64,000 bases of DNA from Chryseobacterium daecheongense (GCA_027920525.1 CP115858.1:496001-560000), one strand, 5' to 3'; positions 33,840-42,887 are shown, numbered from the stretch's first letter. Translations and numbers: made by a program. Notes: generated from the letters alone by a model not told the origin.

Positions 33840-33865
33840 AATCTACTATCTAACATCGTATAAAA

Positions 33866-34675
33866 ATGATTCAATTAAAAACAATAGACGAGCTTCGTCT
33901 TATGAAACAAAGTGCTCAATTGGTTTCCAAAACATTAGGAATGTTAGCGAAAGAAATCAAACCGGGAATTACGACTTTGTATTTAGATAAATTAGCCCAT
34001 GATTTCATTAAAGATCATGGAGGGGAACCGGCATTCTTAGGATACGGGGGATTTCCCAATTCACTGTGCATCTCTCCGAATGAACAGGTGGTTCATGGCT
34101 TTCCCAATAATGACATTATTAAAGAAGGAGATGTTCTTTCTGTAGATTGTGGGGCTGTTTTAAATGGCTTTGTGGGAGATCACGCGTATACCTTCGAGAT
34201 AGGGGAAGTGAAGCCTGAGGTTAAGAAACTGTTACAGGTTACCAAAGAATCCCTTTATAAAGGAATTGAACAATGCATCCGTGGAAAAAGGATTGGAGAT
34301 ATTTCTCATGCAATTCAAGCTCATTGTGAAAAAGAAGGCTATGGAGTGGTAAGAGAGCTTGTAGGGCACGGATTAGGAAGAAAGATGCATGAAGATCCTC
34401 AGGTTCCGAATTACGGCAGACAGGGAAGTGGAAAAGTGATCAAGGATGGTCTTGCCATTGCTATTGAGCCTATGGTTAATCTGGGAACTGAAAAAGTAAA
34501 ATTCCATAATGACGGATGGACGGTAACTACCCTGGACAATCAGCCATCAGCACATTTTGAACACGATGTGGCTGTGATCAACGGGAAACCTGTATTGCTA
34601 TCTACTTTCAAATACGTATATGAAGCATTAGGTATTCAAAGTGATGAGGAGAAGCCTTTTCAAATGGATTTCTAA
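33866..34675 (+). CDS. map: Methionine aminopeptidase, type I
   Basis: 269 residues. The dinuclear metal ligands are all present: SVDCGAVLNGFVGDHAYTF (two Asp), GHGLGRKMHEDP (His), AIEPMVNLG (Glu) and FEHDVAVINGKP (Glu). NSLCISPNEQVVHG is the substrate-side conserved segment. It removes the initiator Met from nascent proteins. The stop overlaps the start of the next gene (TAATG), so the methyltransferase is probably translated by coupling. The C-terminus is a little longer than in E. coli Map. Confidence 0.97.
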   Translation: MIQLKTIDELRLMKQSAQLVSKTLGMLAKEIKPGITTLYLDKLAHDFIKDHGGEPAFLGYGGFPNSLCISPNEQVVHGFPNNDIIKEGDVLSVDCGAVLNGFVGDHAYTFEIGEVKPEVKKLLQVTKESLYKGIEQCIRGKRIGDISHAIQAHCEKEGYGVVRELVGHGLGRKMHEDPQVPNYGRQGSGKVIKDGLAIAIEPMVNLGTEKVKFHNDGWTVTTLDNQPSAHFEHDVAVINGKPVLLSTFKYVYEALGIQSDEEKPFQMDF

Positions 34676-35442
34676 TGAAAAAAGTAACCAAGCTTTTACT
34701 GAATACTATTCCGCGTCCTGCGCTTATTACGATGAGCATCTGGGCAAGGCCGCTTATCTACCAGTTTTTTAAGGGAGATGAATTTTTCGATCCTATTGAT
34801 GGGAAGTCATACCGTAAGTTTCTTCCGTATGGATATGGAAAACAAAGGGAAAATGCTTTATCTCCAGGAACATTAAGTTTGGAAAGACATCGTCAGATGT
34901 GGTTATACCTTCAGAATGAAACCGATTTTTTTATTAAGAACTATAAAGTTTTGCACATCGCTCCTGAGCAGGAATTTTTGAGAAAGTTCAAAAGGATGCG
35001 TAACCTGGATTATATTTCTGCTGATTTATATTCTCCTATTGTAGATGTGAAAGCAGATATCCTGAACCTTCCTTTCGCTGATGACAGCTTCGATATTGTT
35101 TTCTGCAACCATGTATTAGAGCATATTGAAGATGATGCAAAAGCAATCAGTGAATTATACAGGGTAATGAGACCTGGAGGATGGGGTATTTTCCAGGTAC
35201 CCATGAAGAATTCACTGGAAAAAACCTATGAGGACTTTACCATAAAGGATCCTAAAGAGCGGCAGAAACATTTCGGGCAGTATGATCATGTACGTTGGTA
35301 TGGAATGGATTATTTTGACAGGTTGAAAAAGGCCGGATTTGAGGTTGATATCAATTTCTATTCACAAAAGTTTACCGAAGAAGAAATTAAAAAATACGGA
35401 TTAAGATATAATGAGATCTTACCTGTTGTTTTCAAAAAATAA
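34675..35442 (+). CDS. Class I SAM-dependent methyltransferase
   Basis: 255 residues. The SAM-binding region has an unusual motif I (KVLHIAPEQEFL), followed by YISADLYS, ADILNLPFADDSFDIVFCNHVLEHIEDD and the post-motif LYRVMRPGGWGIFQVP. The HIAPE form of motif I marks a subfamily found beside sugar or lipid enzymes; no substrate can be read from the sequence. Its start overlaps the map stop by one base (TAATG). Confidence 0.85.
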   Translation: MKKVTKLLLNTIPRPALITMSIWARPLIYQFFKGDEFFDPIDGKSYRKFLPYGYGKQRENALSPGTLSLERHRQMWLYLQNETDFFIKNYKVLHIAPEQEFLRKFKRMRNLDYISADLYSPIVDVKADILNLPFADDSFDIVFCNHVLEHIEDDAKAISELYRVMRPGGWGIFQVPMKNSLEKTYEDFTIKDPKERQKHFGQYDHVRWYGMDYFDRLKKAGFEVDINFYSQKFTEEEIKKYGLRYNEILPVVFKK

Positions 35443-35479
35443 ATAAAAATGTCTACACCATAATGTAGACATTTTTATT
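35442..35479. terminator. Bidirectional hairpin terminator
   Basis: A 16-bp stem (35442-35457 with 35464-35479), core AATGTCTACA, 6-nt loop CCATAA, A/T flanks on both sides. It serves the methyltransferase (+) and the SMR gene (-). Confidence 0.9.
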
Positions 35480-35500
35480 TGGTTAAAGATACAGCTTTAA

Positions 35501-35827
35501 TTAGTGAGATGCTGCTTTCAATCCGATGATGGAACCAATCAGCGTTGACAAGAAGAATATCCTCCAGAACGTTACCGGATCCTTAAAAAAGAGCATTCCC
35601 ATTAAAGCAGTACCTACTGCACCAATCCCCGTCCATACAGCATATGCAGTTCCGATAGGTAAAGTTTGCGTTGCTTTGATCAAAAGAAGCATACTAATGG
35701 TCATGGTAACCAAAAAACCGGCAAACCAGTAATACATTTCTGATCCTGATGTTTCTTTTGCCTTTCCAAGACAGGAAGCAAAAGCTACTTCAAACAACCC
35801 TGCAATAATTAAAATAATCCAGTTCAT
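35501..35827 (-). CDS. Small multidrug resistance family exporter (Gdx/SugE-like)
   Basis: 108 residues, four membrane helices. The essential Glu13 is in WIILIIAGLFEVAFA, and GTAYAVWTGIGAVGTA is the Gdx/SugE signature in helix 3. Gdx proteins export guanidinium; Qac-type relatives export quaternary amines. The usual Trp of helix 1 in E. coli Gdx is Phe here, so the substrate class is not certain. I see no guanidine riboswitch upstream. It lies 162 bp downstream of the Crp-type regulator gene on the same strand. Confidence 0.85.
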   Translation of the reverse strand: MNWIILIIAGLFEVAFASCLGKAKETSGSEMYYWFAGFLVTMTISMLLLIKATQTLPIGTAYAVWTGIGAVGTALMGMLFFKDPVTFWRIFFLSTLIGSIIGLKAASH

Positions 35828-35989
35828 TTTTTTATTTTTTTCTGATGCAAAGTTCCGTATTTAAAGGGAAAAATAATTTTACAAATGTTAAAAAATGATG
35901 CTCCAAAGCTTTTTGTGATCTAAGATAGTTTTAGTAGGTCAAAATTTTTATGATATGTCGTACTTTAAAAATGCTGAATTTATACAGTG

Positions 35990-36553
35990 TTACTTAATTT
36001 CAGCGCGGATTCTGCTCAGACTTACCTGGGTAATTCCGAGATAAGAAGCAATGTGTCCCAACTGAACCCTTCTCAAAAGATTGGGTTTGTCACGCATCAG
36101 GTCTTTGTAGCGTTCGGTAGAAGTTTTGAACTGTCTGGATATTATCAACTCTTCTGTTTTTACAAGCTCTCTTTCTGCAAACTTACGGCCCCAATTGGCA
36201 ATGTAGATGTCTTCATTGAAAAGTTTTCGGAGATATTCTGTTTCTAACCGGTACAACTCACATTCTTCCAGCAGCTCGATACTTTCATAACCCGGTTTAT
36301 CTTCTACATAACTTTTCATGGAGACAATCGTTTCTCCTTCACTGCCAAACCAGAAAGTAATATCATTATCCTGGGTGGAGGCATAGGCCCGAACAATTCC
36401 CTTTTTAATAAAATAAACATAAGGAATGATCTTATCTGCTTCCATAAGGCAAAATCCTTTGGGGTAAGCTGCTTCGGTAATATGAGCTTTAAGCTTTTCC
36501 CGTGAAGATTCAGGGAGAATCAGTAAATTGTCGATGATTTCGTCTATAGTCAT
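35990..36553 (-). CDS. Crp/Fnr-family transcriptional regulator
   Basis: 187 residues. The cyclic-nucleotide-binding beta-roll spans about 15-115 (YVYFIKKGIVRAY, FWFGSEGETIVSM), followed by a long helix and a short C-terminal helix-turn-helix (RRVQLGHIASYLGITQVSLSRIRAEIK). The PGEx(10)RxS cAMP pocket is not evident, so cAMP binding is doubtful. In Bacteroidota many such orphan regulators govern a neighbouring transporter; here the SMR gene follows. It probably acts as a dimer. Confidence 0.88.
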   Translation of the reverse strand: MTIDEIIDNLLILPESSREKLKAHITEAAYPKGFCLMEADKIIPYVYFIKKGIVRAYASTQDNDITFWFGSEGETIVSMKSYVEDKPGYESIELLEECELYRLETEYLRKLFNEDIYIANWGRKFAERELVKTEELIISRQFKTSTERYKDLMRDKPNLLRRVQLGHIASYLGITQVSLSRIRAEIK

Positions 36554-36573
36554 GAAGGCAAATTCTAATCAGT

Positions 36574-36581
36574 CAAAATTA
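36574..36581 (-). promoter_or_regulatory. -7 element for the Crp-type regulator
   Basis: TAATTTTG on the minus strand, 20 nt before the ATG at 36553. Confidence 0.45.
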
Positions 36582-36832
36582 TTTGTTTTTACTGATTTAA
36601 TGAAGATGTTATGGTTAATTTTTACATTTGCGATCTTTAAAATGAGTAAATCGCAAAATAATATTCTGGTCAATTAGGATTAAACAGCTGAGAGATAATG
36701 AAAATAAGAGTTGTATATTTCTGATCTATAGTTATATATAAGGTGAATTTGTGATTTTTCAAGAAATTATAAGCATCTGTAATTTGATATAAAATAAATT
36801 CTGTTTTTATTTCATTTTTAGTAAATATAAAA

Positions 36833-36840
36833 TATTTTTG
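36833..36840 (+). promoter_or_regulatory. -7 element for the LacI-type regulator
   Basis: TATTTTTG matches TAnnTTTG, 20 nt before the ATG at 36861. Confidence 0.5.
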
Positions 36841-36860
36841 TACGCCGCCAAATAAACAAA

Positions 36861-37862
36861 ATGAAGAGAGCTTCCATTAAAGACATTGCAAGAATTGCCG
36901 GAGTTTCCGTTGCAACTGTTTCTTATGTGATCAACAAAAAGGAGGGAAGCAGAATCAGTGAAGTAACCAGGAATAAAATTCTGGATATTGCAGAAGAAAT
37001 AAATTATACACCCAATAAGATTGCCAGAAGCTTAAAAATGAGCAAAAGCAAGCTAATAGGTCTCATTGTTCCGGATATTTCAAATGATTTTTATTCCAAT
37101 ATTGCGCGTTGTATAGAAAATGAAGCTATGAAACTGGGGTATACCATACTTATCGGGAGTTCTGATGAAAACCCTGATAAGTTTAAAAAGCTTACGGAGC
37201 TTTTTTCTCAGCAACAGGTGGACGGAATGCTTGTAAGCCCTGTAGCAGGCTCTGATGATATCGTTAAAAAGCTGCTAAAGGACGAATATCCTATTGTGTC
37301 TATTGATTATTATCTCGAAAATGTTGAGCTTCCTGCAGTAACGCTGAATAATTTTGAAATTTCCGGGCAGGTTTTCAACTATCTGATGGAGCATAAATTT
37401 GATGAATTGATCTATGTGGGATACAATACCCATCTTCCGCATTTGCTTGACAGACAGCGAGGGTTTGAGAGAAAAATCAAGGAACACGGTATTGCATCAA
37501 AGAAAGTGCTGGTAGAAATGGGAAATGTTACCTCAAAAGTTCATGCAGGATTAGATGAACATCTTAAAATAGGTGCAGGAAAAACAGGATTATATTTTTT
37601 AAACAATAAAATAGGAAATGCAGGATTGCATTATCTTGTCAAAAATAAGATCAGGGTTCCTGAAGATGTTTCTGTCATTGCTTTTGATGAAACCGATGCC
37701 TACAATTTATTTCCTACAGAAATTACCTATATAAGACAGCCGTTGGAAGAAATGGCCAGACAAGCTGTAAAACTCCTCGATGAACAAACAAAAAATTTCT
37801 CTGAAAAGGGAGAAACAATAGTTTGTGAAGCAGAATTAATTATAAAAAAATCAGTCAAATAA
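36861..37862 (+). CDS. LacI-family transcriptional regulator
   Basis: 333 residues, full length for the family. The N-terminal DNA-binding domain reads IKDIARIAGVSVATVSYVINK with the hinge helix region NKIARSLKMSKSKLIGLIVPDISNDFYS, followed by the periplasmic-binding-protein-like effector domain (FSQQQVDGMLVSPV, VPEDVSVIAFDE). It precedes a PfkB sugar kinase by 33 bp, so it is probably a sugar-responsive repressor of that kinase. A symmetric AAACGTTT-containing site between the two genes is a likely operator. Fructose or another hexose (phosphate) is the probable effector (inference). Confidence 0.92.
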   Translation: MKRASIKDIARIAGVSVATVSYVINKKEGSRISEVTRNKILDIAEEINYTPNKIARSLKMSKSKLIGLIVPDISNDFYSNIARCIENEAMKLGYTILIGSSDENPDKFKKLTELFSQQQVDGMLVSPVAGSDDIVKKLLKDEYPIVSIDYYLENVELPAVTLNNFEISGQVFNYLMEHKFDELIYVGYNTHLPHLLDRQRGFERKIKEHGIASKKVLVEMGNVTSKVHAGLDEHLKIGAGKTGLYFLNNKIGNAGLHYLVKNKIRVPEDVSVIAFDETDAYNLFPTEITYIRQPLEEMARQAVKLLDEQTKNFSEKGETIVCEAELIIKKSVK

Positions 37863-37866
37863 AAAA

Positions 37867-37895
37867 TTTAACCTATATATTAAACGTTTAACCTA
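37867..37895. promoter_or_regulatory. Candidate LacI-family operator with flanking 9-bp direct repeats
   Basis: TTAAACGTTTAA (37880-37891) is a perfect 12-bp palindrome with a central CpG, the usual LacI-family operator form. TTTAACCTA occurs at 37867-37875 and again at 37887-37895, exactly 20 bp apart (two helical turns). The second copy ends next to the kinase ATG at 37896. Confidence 0.6.
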
Positions 37896-38792
37896 ATGAA
37901 AAAAAATAATCAGTATGTAGTATGTTTCGGAGAAGTTCTTTGGGATATATTTCCACAAGGATCCAGAGCTGGAGGAGCACCTTTTAATGTAGCTTATCAT
38001 GTTTCTAAAACGGGAATTGATGCGAAGGTACTCAGCAGAATAGGGAACGATGATCTCGGTAACCAGCTGGTCAGTCAGATCAAAAACTGGGGAATGACAA
38101 CGGACTATATTCAGGTCGATGTTGATAAACCAACGAGTACCGTTGTAGCTACTATTGATGAGGATAATGAAGCCAGCTATGAAATTATTAATGAAGTAGC
38201 CTGGGATTATATAGAAAACCTTCCGGAGCTTACTGAATTGGTATCTCATGCCCAGGCATTTATTTTCGGAAGTTTATCCGCACGGAATAAAAAAACAAGA
38301 GAGACTCTTTTTAAGCTTTTGGAACATGCAGAACTTAAAATATTTGATGTCAATTTCAGACCTCCGTTCATAGAGGTACAGCTCATTAAAGATTTACTTC
38401 ATCAAGCTGATATTGTAAAGATGAACAAAGCAGAAATGAGACAGATCATCGATTTTCTTAATGAAGAATATATTGATGAAGATCAGAGTGCTGCTTTAAT
38501 TCAGGATCATTTTAAGATTAAGGAAATAGTTCTTACCAAAGGAAGCAAAGGTGCCAGGTATTTTAAAGGGACAGAAAGCTATACCTGCCCGGCTGTTCCG
38601 ATCACCATTGCAGACACCGTAGGAAGCGGAGATTCTTTTCTGGCGGGATTTATATCCAAAAGAATACAGCAGGAAGCTCCGGAAATCATTATGAAAGAAG
38701 CTGTTGCATTAGGAGCATTCATTACGTCAAAAGAAGGGGCATGTCCGGAGTATGAATATGAAGAATTTCAAAAGTTCAGGGACCAGCATTAA
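37896..38792 (+). CDS. PfkB-family carbohydrate kinase, fructokinase-like
   Basis: 298 residues. Typical ribokinase-fold motifs: CFGEVLWDIFPQG, SRAGGAPFNVAYHVSK (sugar-binding Gly-Gly), and the C-terminal ATP/anion-hole signature DTVGSGDSFLAGF with the catalytic Asp. GGAPFNVA is characteristic of fructokinases. It phosphorylates fructose or a related sugar with ATP. It sits directly after the LacI-type regulator and its putative operator; no sugar transporter or sucrase gene accompanies them here. Confidence 0.9.
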   Translation: MKKNNQYVVCFGEVLWDIFPQGSRAGGAPFNVAYHVSKTGIDAKVLSRIGNDDLGNQLVSQIKNWGMTTDYIQVDVDKPTSTVVATIDEDNEASYEIINEVAWDYIENLPELTELVSHAQAFIFGSLSARNKKTRETLFKLLEHAELKIFDVNFRPPFIEVQLIKDLLHQADIVKMNKAEMRQIIDFLNEEYIDEDQSAALIQDHFKIKEIVLTKGSKGARYFKGTESYTCPAVPITIADTVGSGDSFLAGFISKRIQQEAPEIIMKEAVALGAFITSKEGACPEYEYEEFQKFRDQH

Positions 38793-38838
38793 AGACTTAA
38801 ATCTTTAAAATTTATCCTAAAGACCAGTTTTCTTTTAC

Positions 38839-38846
38839 TAACTTTG
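38839..38846 (+). promoter_or_regulatory. -7 element for era
   Basis: TAACTTTG matches TAnnTTTG, 20 nt before the era ATG at 38867. Confidence 0.5.
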
Positions 38847-38866
38847 CAGTCCGTAATATAATTTTT

Positions 38867-39742
38867 ATGCACAAATCAGGATTTGTAAATATAGTTGGAA
38901 AACCTAATGCAGGAAAATCAACGCTCCTTAACCAGTTGATGGGAGAGAAGCTTGCGATTGTAACGCAGAAGGCACAGACAACACGTCACCGTATTTTTGG
39001 AATTTATAATGAAGAGGATTTACAGATCGTATTTTCCGATACTCCCGGGGTATTGGATCCTAAATATGGTCTTCAGGAGAAGATGATGGATTTTGTAAAG
39101 GACTCTTTACAGGATGCCGATGTATTTTTATTTATTGTAGATGTTACAGATAAAGCGGAACCTTCGGAATTTCTCATTGAAAAACTGAATAAAATTCCGG
39201 TTCCGGTTTTACTTTTATTAAATAAGGTAGACCAGACCAACCAGGAAGGTCTTGAAAAGCTGGTAGAAGAATGGCATAACAGAATTCCTAAGGCCGAAAT
39301 TTTACCGATTTCTGCATTAAATGCCTTTAACACGGACGTTATCCTTCCAAAGCTAAAATCGATGCTTCCGGAAAACCCGCCTTATTATGATAAGGACCAG
39401 TATACAGATAAGCCGGAACGTTTTTTTGTTAATGAGGCAATCCGTGAAAAAATCCTTTTGAATTATGAAAAGGAGATTCCTTATTCCGTAGAAGTGGTTA
39501 CCGAACAATTTAAAGAAAAGGAAGGAATCATTTTTATAGACTCTATTATCTATGTGGAAAGAGATACCCAAAAAGGGATTATCATTGGCCACAAAGGGGA
39601 AGCAATAAAAAAAGTGGGTACGGAAGCGAGAGTGGATCTAGAGAAATTTTTCGATAAAAAAATTCATCTGAACCTGTTCGTAAAAGTGAAAAAAGACTGG
39701 AGAAAAAACGACAGGGATCTAAAGAATTTTGGGTACAGATAA
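38867..39742 (+). CDS. era: GTPase Era
   Basis: 291 residues. GTP-binding motifs: G1 GKPNAGKST (residues 10-18), G2 around QTTRHRIFG, G3 DTPGV, G4 NKVD, then the C-terminal KH domain with the Era signature VERDTQKGIIIGHKGEAIKKVG. Era binds 16S rRNA near its 3' end and helps 30S assembly and cell-cycle control. It is a single gene with its own promoter. Confidence 0.97.
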   Translation: MHKSGFVNIVGKPNAGKSTLLNQLMGEKLAIVTQKAQTTRHRIFGIYNEEDLQIVFSDTPGVLDPKYGLQEKMMDFVKDSLQDADVFLFIVDVTDKAEPSEFLIEKLNKIPVPVLLLLNKVDQTNQEGLEKLVEEWHNRIPKAEILPISALNAFNTDVILPKLKSMLPENPPYYDKDQYTDKPERFFVNEAIREKILLNYEKEIPYSVEVVTEQFKEKEGIIFIDSIIYVERDTQKGIIIGHKGEAIKKVGTEARVDLEKFFDKKIHLNLFVKVKKDWRKNDRDLKNFGYR

Positions 39743-39808
39743 ACTAAAACATCAATAATCATCGTTGTATAGAAAGATTTTACTATCTTTAAACTAAATT
39801 TTTCATAC

Positions 39809-40237
39809 ATGAATTATAGTAACTCAAATTCTAATCCCATATTTAGAGATATTATACTGTTAATTGTGAGAGTTTTTATTGGATTTGCCATGCTTTCACA
39901 CGGATATCCCAAACTCCAGATGCTATTGGAAGGCGGCAAGATAGATTTTTATGATTTCTTAGGACTTGGTCCGCAGATCTCTTTAATTCTTACCATTATA
40001 GCAGAGTTTGTATGCTCAATACTCCTTATTTTAGGATTATTTACCAGAGTAGCTCTGGGTTTCCTTATCTTTACAATGATTATTGCGGGATTTGTAGTTC
40101 ATGGATCCGATCCATTTGAGAAAAGAGAGCTGGCTTTTATTTACCTCTCTGTTTATCTTCTTTTAATCGCTTATGGAGCCGGAAAGATCTCGGTGGATTA
40201 CATGATAGAAAAACGAAAAAGGGCATCCGATTGGTAG
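39809..40237 (+). CDS. DoxX-family membrane protein
   Basis: 142 residues with four hydrophobic segments. DoxX features: a first helix with VRVFIGFAMLSHGYPKL, FLGLGPQISLILTIIAEFVCSILLILGLFTRVA, and a C-terminal helix. Members relate to quinone-linked oxidation or redox stress but most are uncharacterized. The promoter may be TTG (39765) and TATCTTTA (39784-39791), spaced 16 nt. Terminated by a strong hairpin. Confidence 0.85.
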   Translation: MNYSNSNSNPIFRDIILLIVRVFIGFAMLSHGYPKLQMLLEGGKIDFYDFLGLGPQISLILTIIAEFVCSILLILGLFTRVALGFLIFTMIIAGFVVHGSDPFEKRELAFIYLSVYLLLIAYGAGKISVDYMIEKRKRASDW

Positions 40238-40255
40238 ATGCATACCGATATAAAT

Positions 40256-40285
40256 AAAGAGGGCATAATTGTATGCCCTCTTTTT
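40256..40285 (+). terminator. Terminator of the DoxX gene
   Basis: A 12-bp stem AAAGAGGGCATA/TATGCCCTCTTT (40256-40267, 40272-40283) with an ATTG loop and a T-run. Confidence 0.9.
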
Positions 40286-40452
40286 GTTTTATAAAAGATA
40301 AAATTCACGATGTATCTTCACCTTATAATCTCGATTATGTTGTAAAAATCATTAGGTAATTATCGGATTTTACAAGTTGCAGGACAGGCTAAATGATTGT
40401 TGTTTACCCTTTATAATAACAAAATTTACTAAATTCGTAAAAAATGTATATA

Positions 40453-42855
40453 ATGAAGATAAAACTAACCGTTTGCCTTCTTGCGTTCCTTAATTTTTAT
40501 GAAGCGCAGGAAAATGTTACTTATCAAAAGCCGTCTGCTGAAATTCTTAAACTTGCAGACTACGAAAGACCTCCAAGTGTTTTAATGAACAGTAAAAAGG
40601 ATTGGGTAGTTTTCACTTACCGTCCTACCTATAAAACCCTAGAAGATCTTAGTCAGCAGGAAATGAAATTAGGTGGTCTCAGAATAAATCCTGTGACGAA
40701 TATTTCTAGTTCAGCAACTTACTCCAATAACCTTAAGGTTAGAAAAATCAATGATAAAAGTGAGGTTCAGGTAAAAGGATTGCCTTCCAATCCTAAAATA
40801 ACCAATACTTCTTTTTCTCCCGATGAAAAAAAGTTTGCCTTTACCAATACAACAGCAAAAGGAGTAGAGCTTTGGATCGTGGACCTTGAAACGGCAACGG
40901 CTAAGAAAGTTACCAATGATAATCTCAACGCCAACCTGGGTAGTCCTTATACGTGGTATAAAGATTCTCAGAATTTACTGATAAAAGTGCTTCCGCAAAA
41001 CAGACCTGCATTGATAGATTCAAGCAGGGATCTGCCAACAGGACCTATTGTATCTACTGCGGATGGAAAAGTATCCCAAAACAGGACGTATCAGGATCTT
41101 CTTAAAAATCCTCAGGATGAAAAAAACTTTGAAATTCTTACCGCTTCAGATATTTATAACGTAGATCTTTCCGGCAACGTAAAAAAAGTGAAAGATCAGG
41201 ACATGTATGCAGGTCTGAGCTTTTCACCGGATGGGAATTACCTGATGGTTACAACAATCAAAAAGCCTTTCTCATATATCGTTCCTTTGAACAGGTTTCC
41301 CATGACAACAACTGTATATGATGCTAAAGGAAGCATGGTGAAAGTCGTAAATGAAGTCCCTTTAAATGAGATTATGCCTAAAGGTTTTGCCTCAGTAAGG
41401 ACAGGTAAAAGAGATATGGGCTGGAGAAGCGATGCCCCGGCAACACTTGTTTACGCAGAAGCGCTGGATGGAGGTGATCAGGCTAGAACTGCTGAATACA
41501 GAGATGAAATCTTCACCTGGGAAGCACCGTTTAACAATGCGGCAAAATCGTTCTTTAAAACGAAGCAGAGATATGAAGGAACGAGCTGGACCAATGATCA
41601 TTATGCTATCGTTTCTGAAGATTGGTATGATACAAGAAATACCAAGTCATTTTTAGTAGACCTGAACAACGGGGAGTCAAAAGTAATTGATGACAGAAAC
41701 TATCAGGATGTTTACAGCGATCCCGGAAATTTCAATACCACAAAAAATGAATTCGGAAGAACTGTAATTGATATGAAAGGGGGAAAAGCTTATCTTATCG
41801 GAGCAGGATTTACAAAGGACGGACAGCATCCTTTTATCGATGAAATGGATGTGAAAACATTAAAAAAGAAAAGACTTTACACTTCAAACTTAAAAAATGC
41901 TAAGGAAGATATTATAGATATCCTTAATCCTGCAAAAGGTGAGGTACTGACCATCCAGCAGTCTGCGAGCCAGTATCCTAATTATTTCAGGAAAAACATC
42001 AAATCTAATAAAGCAGAAGCTGTAACTACTTTTGCCAATCCTTTCGAAAGCATCAAAGATGTGTATAAGGAAGTGATTACTTACAAAAGAAATGATGGTG
42101 TAACGCTAACGGGAACTCTTTATCTTCCGGCAAACTATGACAGAAAAGCAAAAAAAGAAAAACTTCCCTTGCTGATCTGGGCTTATCCTACAGAATATAA
42201 AGATAAAAATACGGCAGGGCAGAATACTCAGAATCCTAACGACTTTACCTTCCCTTATTACGGTTCCTTTGTATACTGGACCACAAAAGGATATGCTGTT
42301 CTTGACGATGCTGCATTCCCGATCATAGGGGAAGGAAAAACAGAACCTAATGATACTTTTATTCCGCAATTGGTAGCGAATGCAGAAGCAGCAATCAATG
42401 CAGTAGATCAGTTAGGCTATATCGATAAGAAAAAAGTAGCCGTAGGAGGGCATTCCTACGGGGCTTTTATGACCGCTAACCTTTTAACCCATTCTAAATT
42501 GTTTGCGTGTGGAATTGCCAGAAGCGGAGCTTATAACAGGACATTAACGCCGTTTGGCTTCCAGAGTGAGCAAAGAAACTATTGGGATGTACCTGAAATT
42601 TATAACACAATGTCACCATTTATGAATGCTGATAAAATGAAAACACCATTATTGCTGATCCATGGTGATGCGGATAATAATCCGGGAACATTCACTTTAC
42701 AGACGGAAAGATATTTCCAGGCATTGAAAAATCTGGGTGCTCCCGTAAAGATGGTTCTTTTACCTAAAGAAGCCCACGGATATGTCGCAAAAGAAAATAT
42801 TCTTCATTTGCTATGGGAACAAGATCAGTTCCTGGAGAAATGTCTCAAGAAATAA
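40453..42855 (+). CDS. Exported S9 family (prolyl oligopeptidase-like) serine peptidase
   Basis: 800 residues from the ATG at 40453; an ATG 9 nt upstream is an equal alternative. The signal peptide ends near NFYEAQ. An N-terminal beta-propeller (~50-520, with repeated FSPDGNYL-like blades) is followed by the alpha/beta-hydrolase domain: VGGHSYGAFMTANLL holds the nucleophile Ser, HGDADNNPGTF the Asp and EAHGYVAKE the His. The layout and motifs resemble the glutamyl-endopeptidase-like branch of S9. It would degrade peptides in the periplasm. Single gene with a terminator after it. Confidence 0.9.
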   Translation: MKIKLTVCLLAFLNFYEAQENVTYQKPSAEILKLADYERPPSVLMNSKKDWVVFTYRPTYKTLEDLSQQEMKLGGLRINPVTNISSSATYSNNLKVRKINDKSEVQVKGLPSNPKITNTSFSPDEKKFAFTNTTAKGVELWIVDLETATAKKVTNDNLNANLGSPYTWYKDSQNLLIKVLPQNRPALIDSSRDLPTGPIVSTADGKVSQNRTYQDLLKNPQDEKNFEILTASDIYNVDLSGNVKKVKDQDMYAGLSFSPDGNYLMVTTIKKPFSYIVPLNRFPMTTTVYDAKGSMVKVVNEVPLNEIMPKGFASVRTGKRDMGWRSDAPATLVYAEALDGGDQARTAEYRDEIFTWEAPFNNAAKSFFKTKQRYEGTSWTNDHYAIVSEDWYDTRNTKSFLVDLNNGESKVIDDRNYQDVYSDPGNFNTTKNEFGRTVIDMKGGKAYLIGAGFTKDGQHPFIDEMDVKTLKKKRLYTSNLKNAKEDIIDILNPAKGEVLTIQQSASQYPNYFRKNIKSNKAEAVTTFANPFESIKDVYKEVITYKRNDGVTLTGTLYLPANYDRKAKKEKLPLLIWAYPTEYKDKNTAGQNTQNPNDFTFPYYGSFVYWTTKGYAVLDDAAFPIIGEGKTEPNDTFIPQLVANAEAAINAVDQLGYIDKKKVAVGGHSYGAFMTANLLTHSKLFACGIARSGAYNRTLTPFGFQSEQRNYWDVPEIYNTMSPFMNADKMKTPLLLIHGDADNNPGTFTLQTERYFQALKNLGAPVKMVLLPKEAHGYVAKENILHLLWEQDQFLEKCLKK

Positions 42856-42857
42856 AA

Positions 42858-42887
42858 TAAAAAACTCGTCCAAAGGGACGAGTTTTT
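42858..42887 (+). terminator. Terminator of the S9 peptidase gene
   Basis: AAAACTCGTCC/GGACGAGTTTT (42861-42871, 42876-42886), loop AAAG, with further A and T on the flanks. Confidence 0.9.

Larger units (their letters stand above)
36554..36860. other. Intergenic region between Crp-type and LacI-type regulator genes
   Basis: 307 bp without a supported gene. It holds three TAnnTTTG matches: TAATTTTG on minus at 36574-36581 for the Crp-type gene, TACATTTG on plus at 36623-36630 with no gene directly behind it, and TATTTTTG on plus at 36833-36840 for lacI. An inverted repeat TTTGCGA/TCGCAAA (36627-36633, 36651-36657) overlaps the second. The only ORF behind it is an 11-codon ATG frame at 36642. 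Confidence 0.6.

Noticed and set aside
35828..35989. Guanidine riboswitch before the SMR exporter
   Set aside because: No conserved guanidine-I, II or III core could be seen in the 162-bp spacer.
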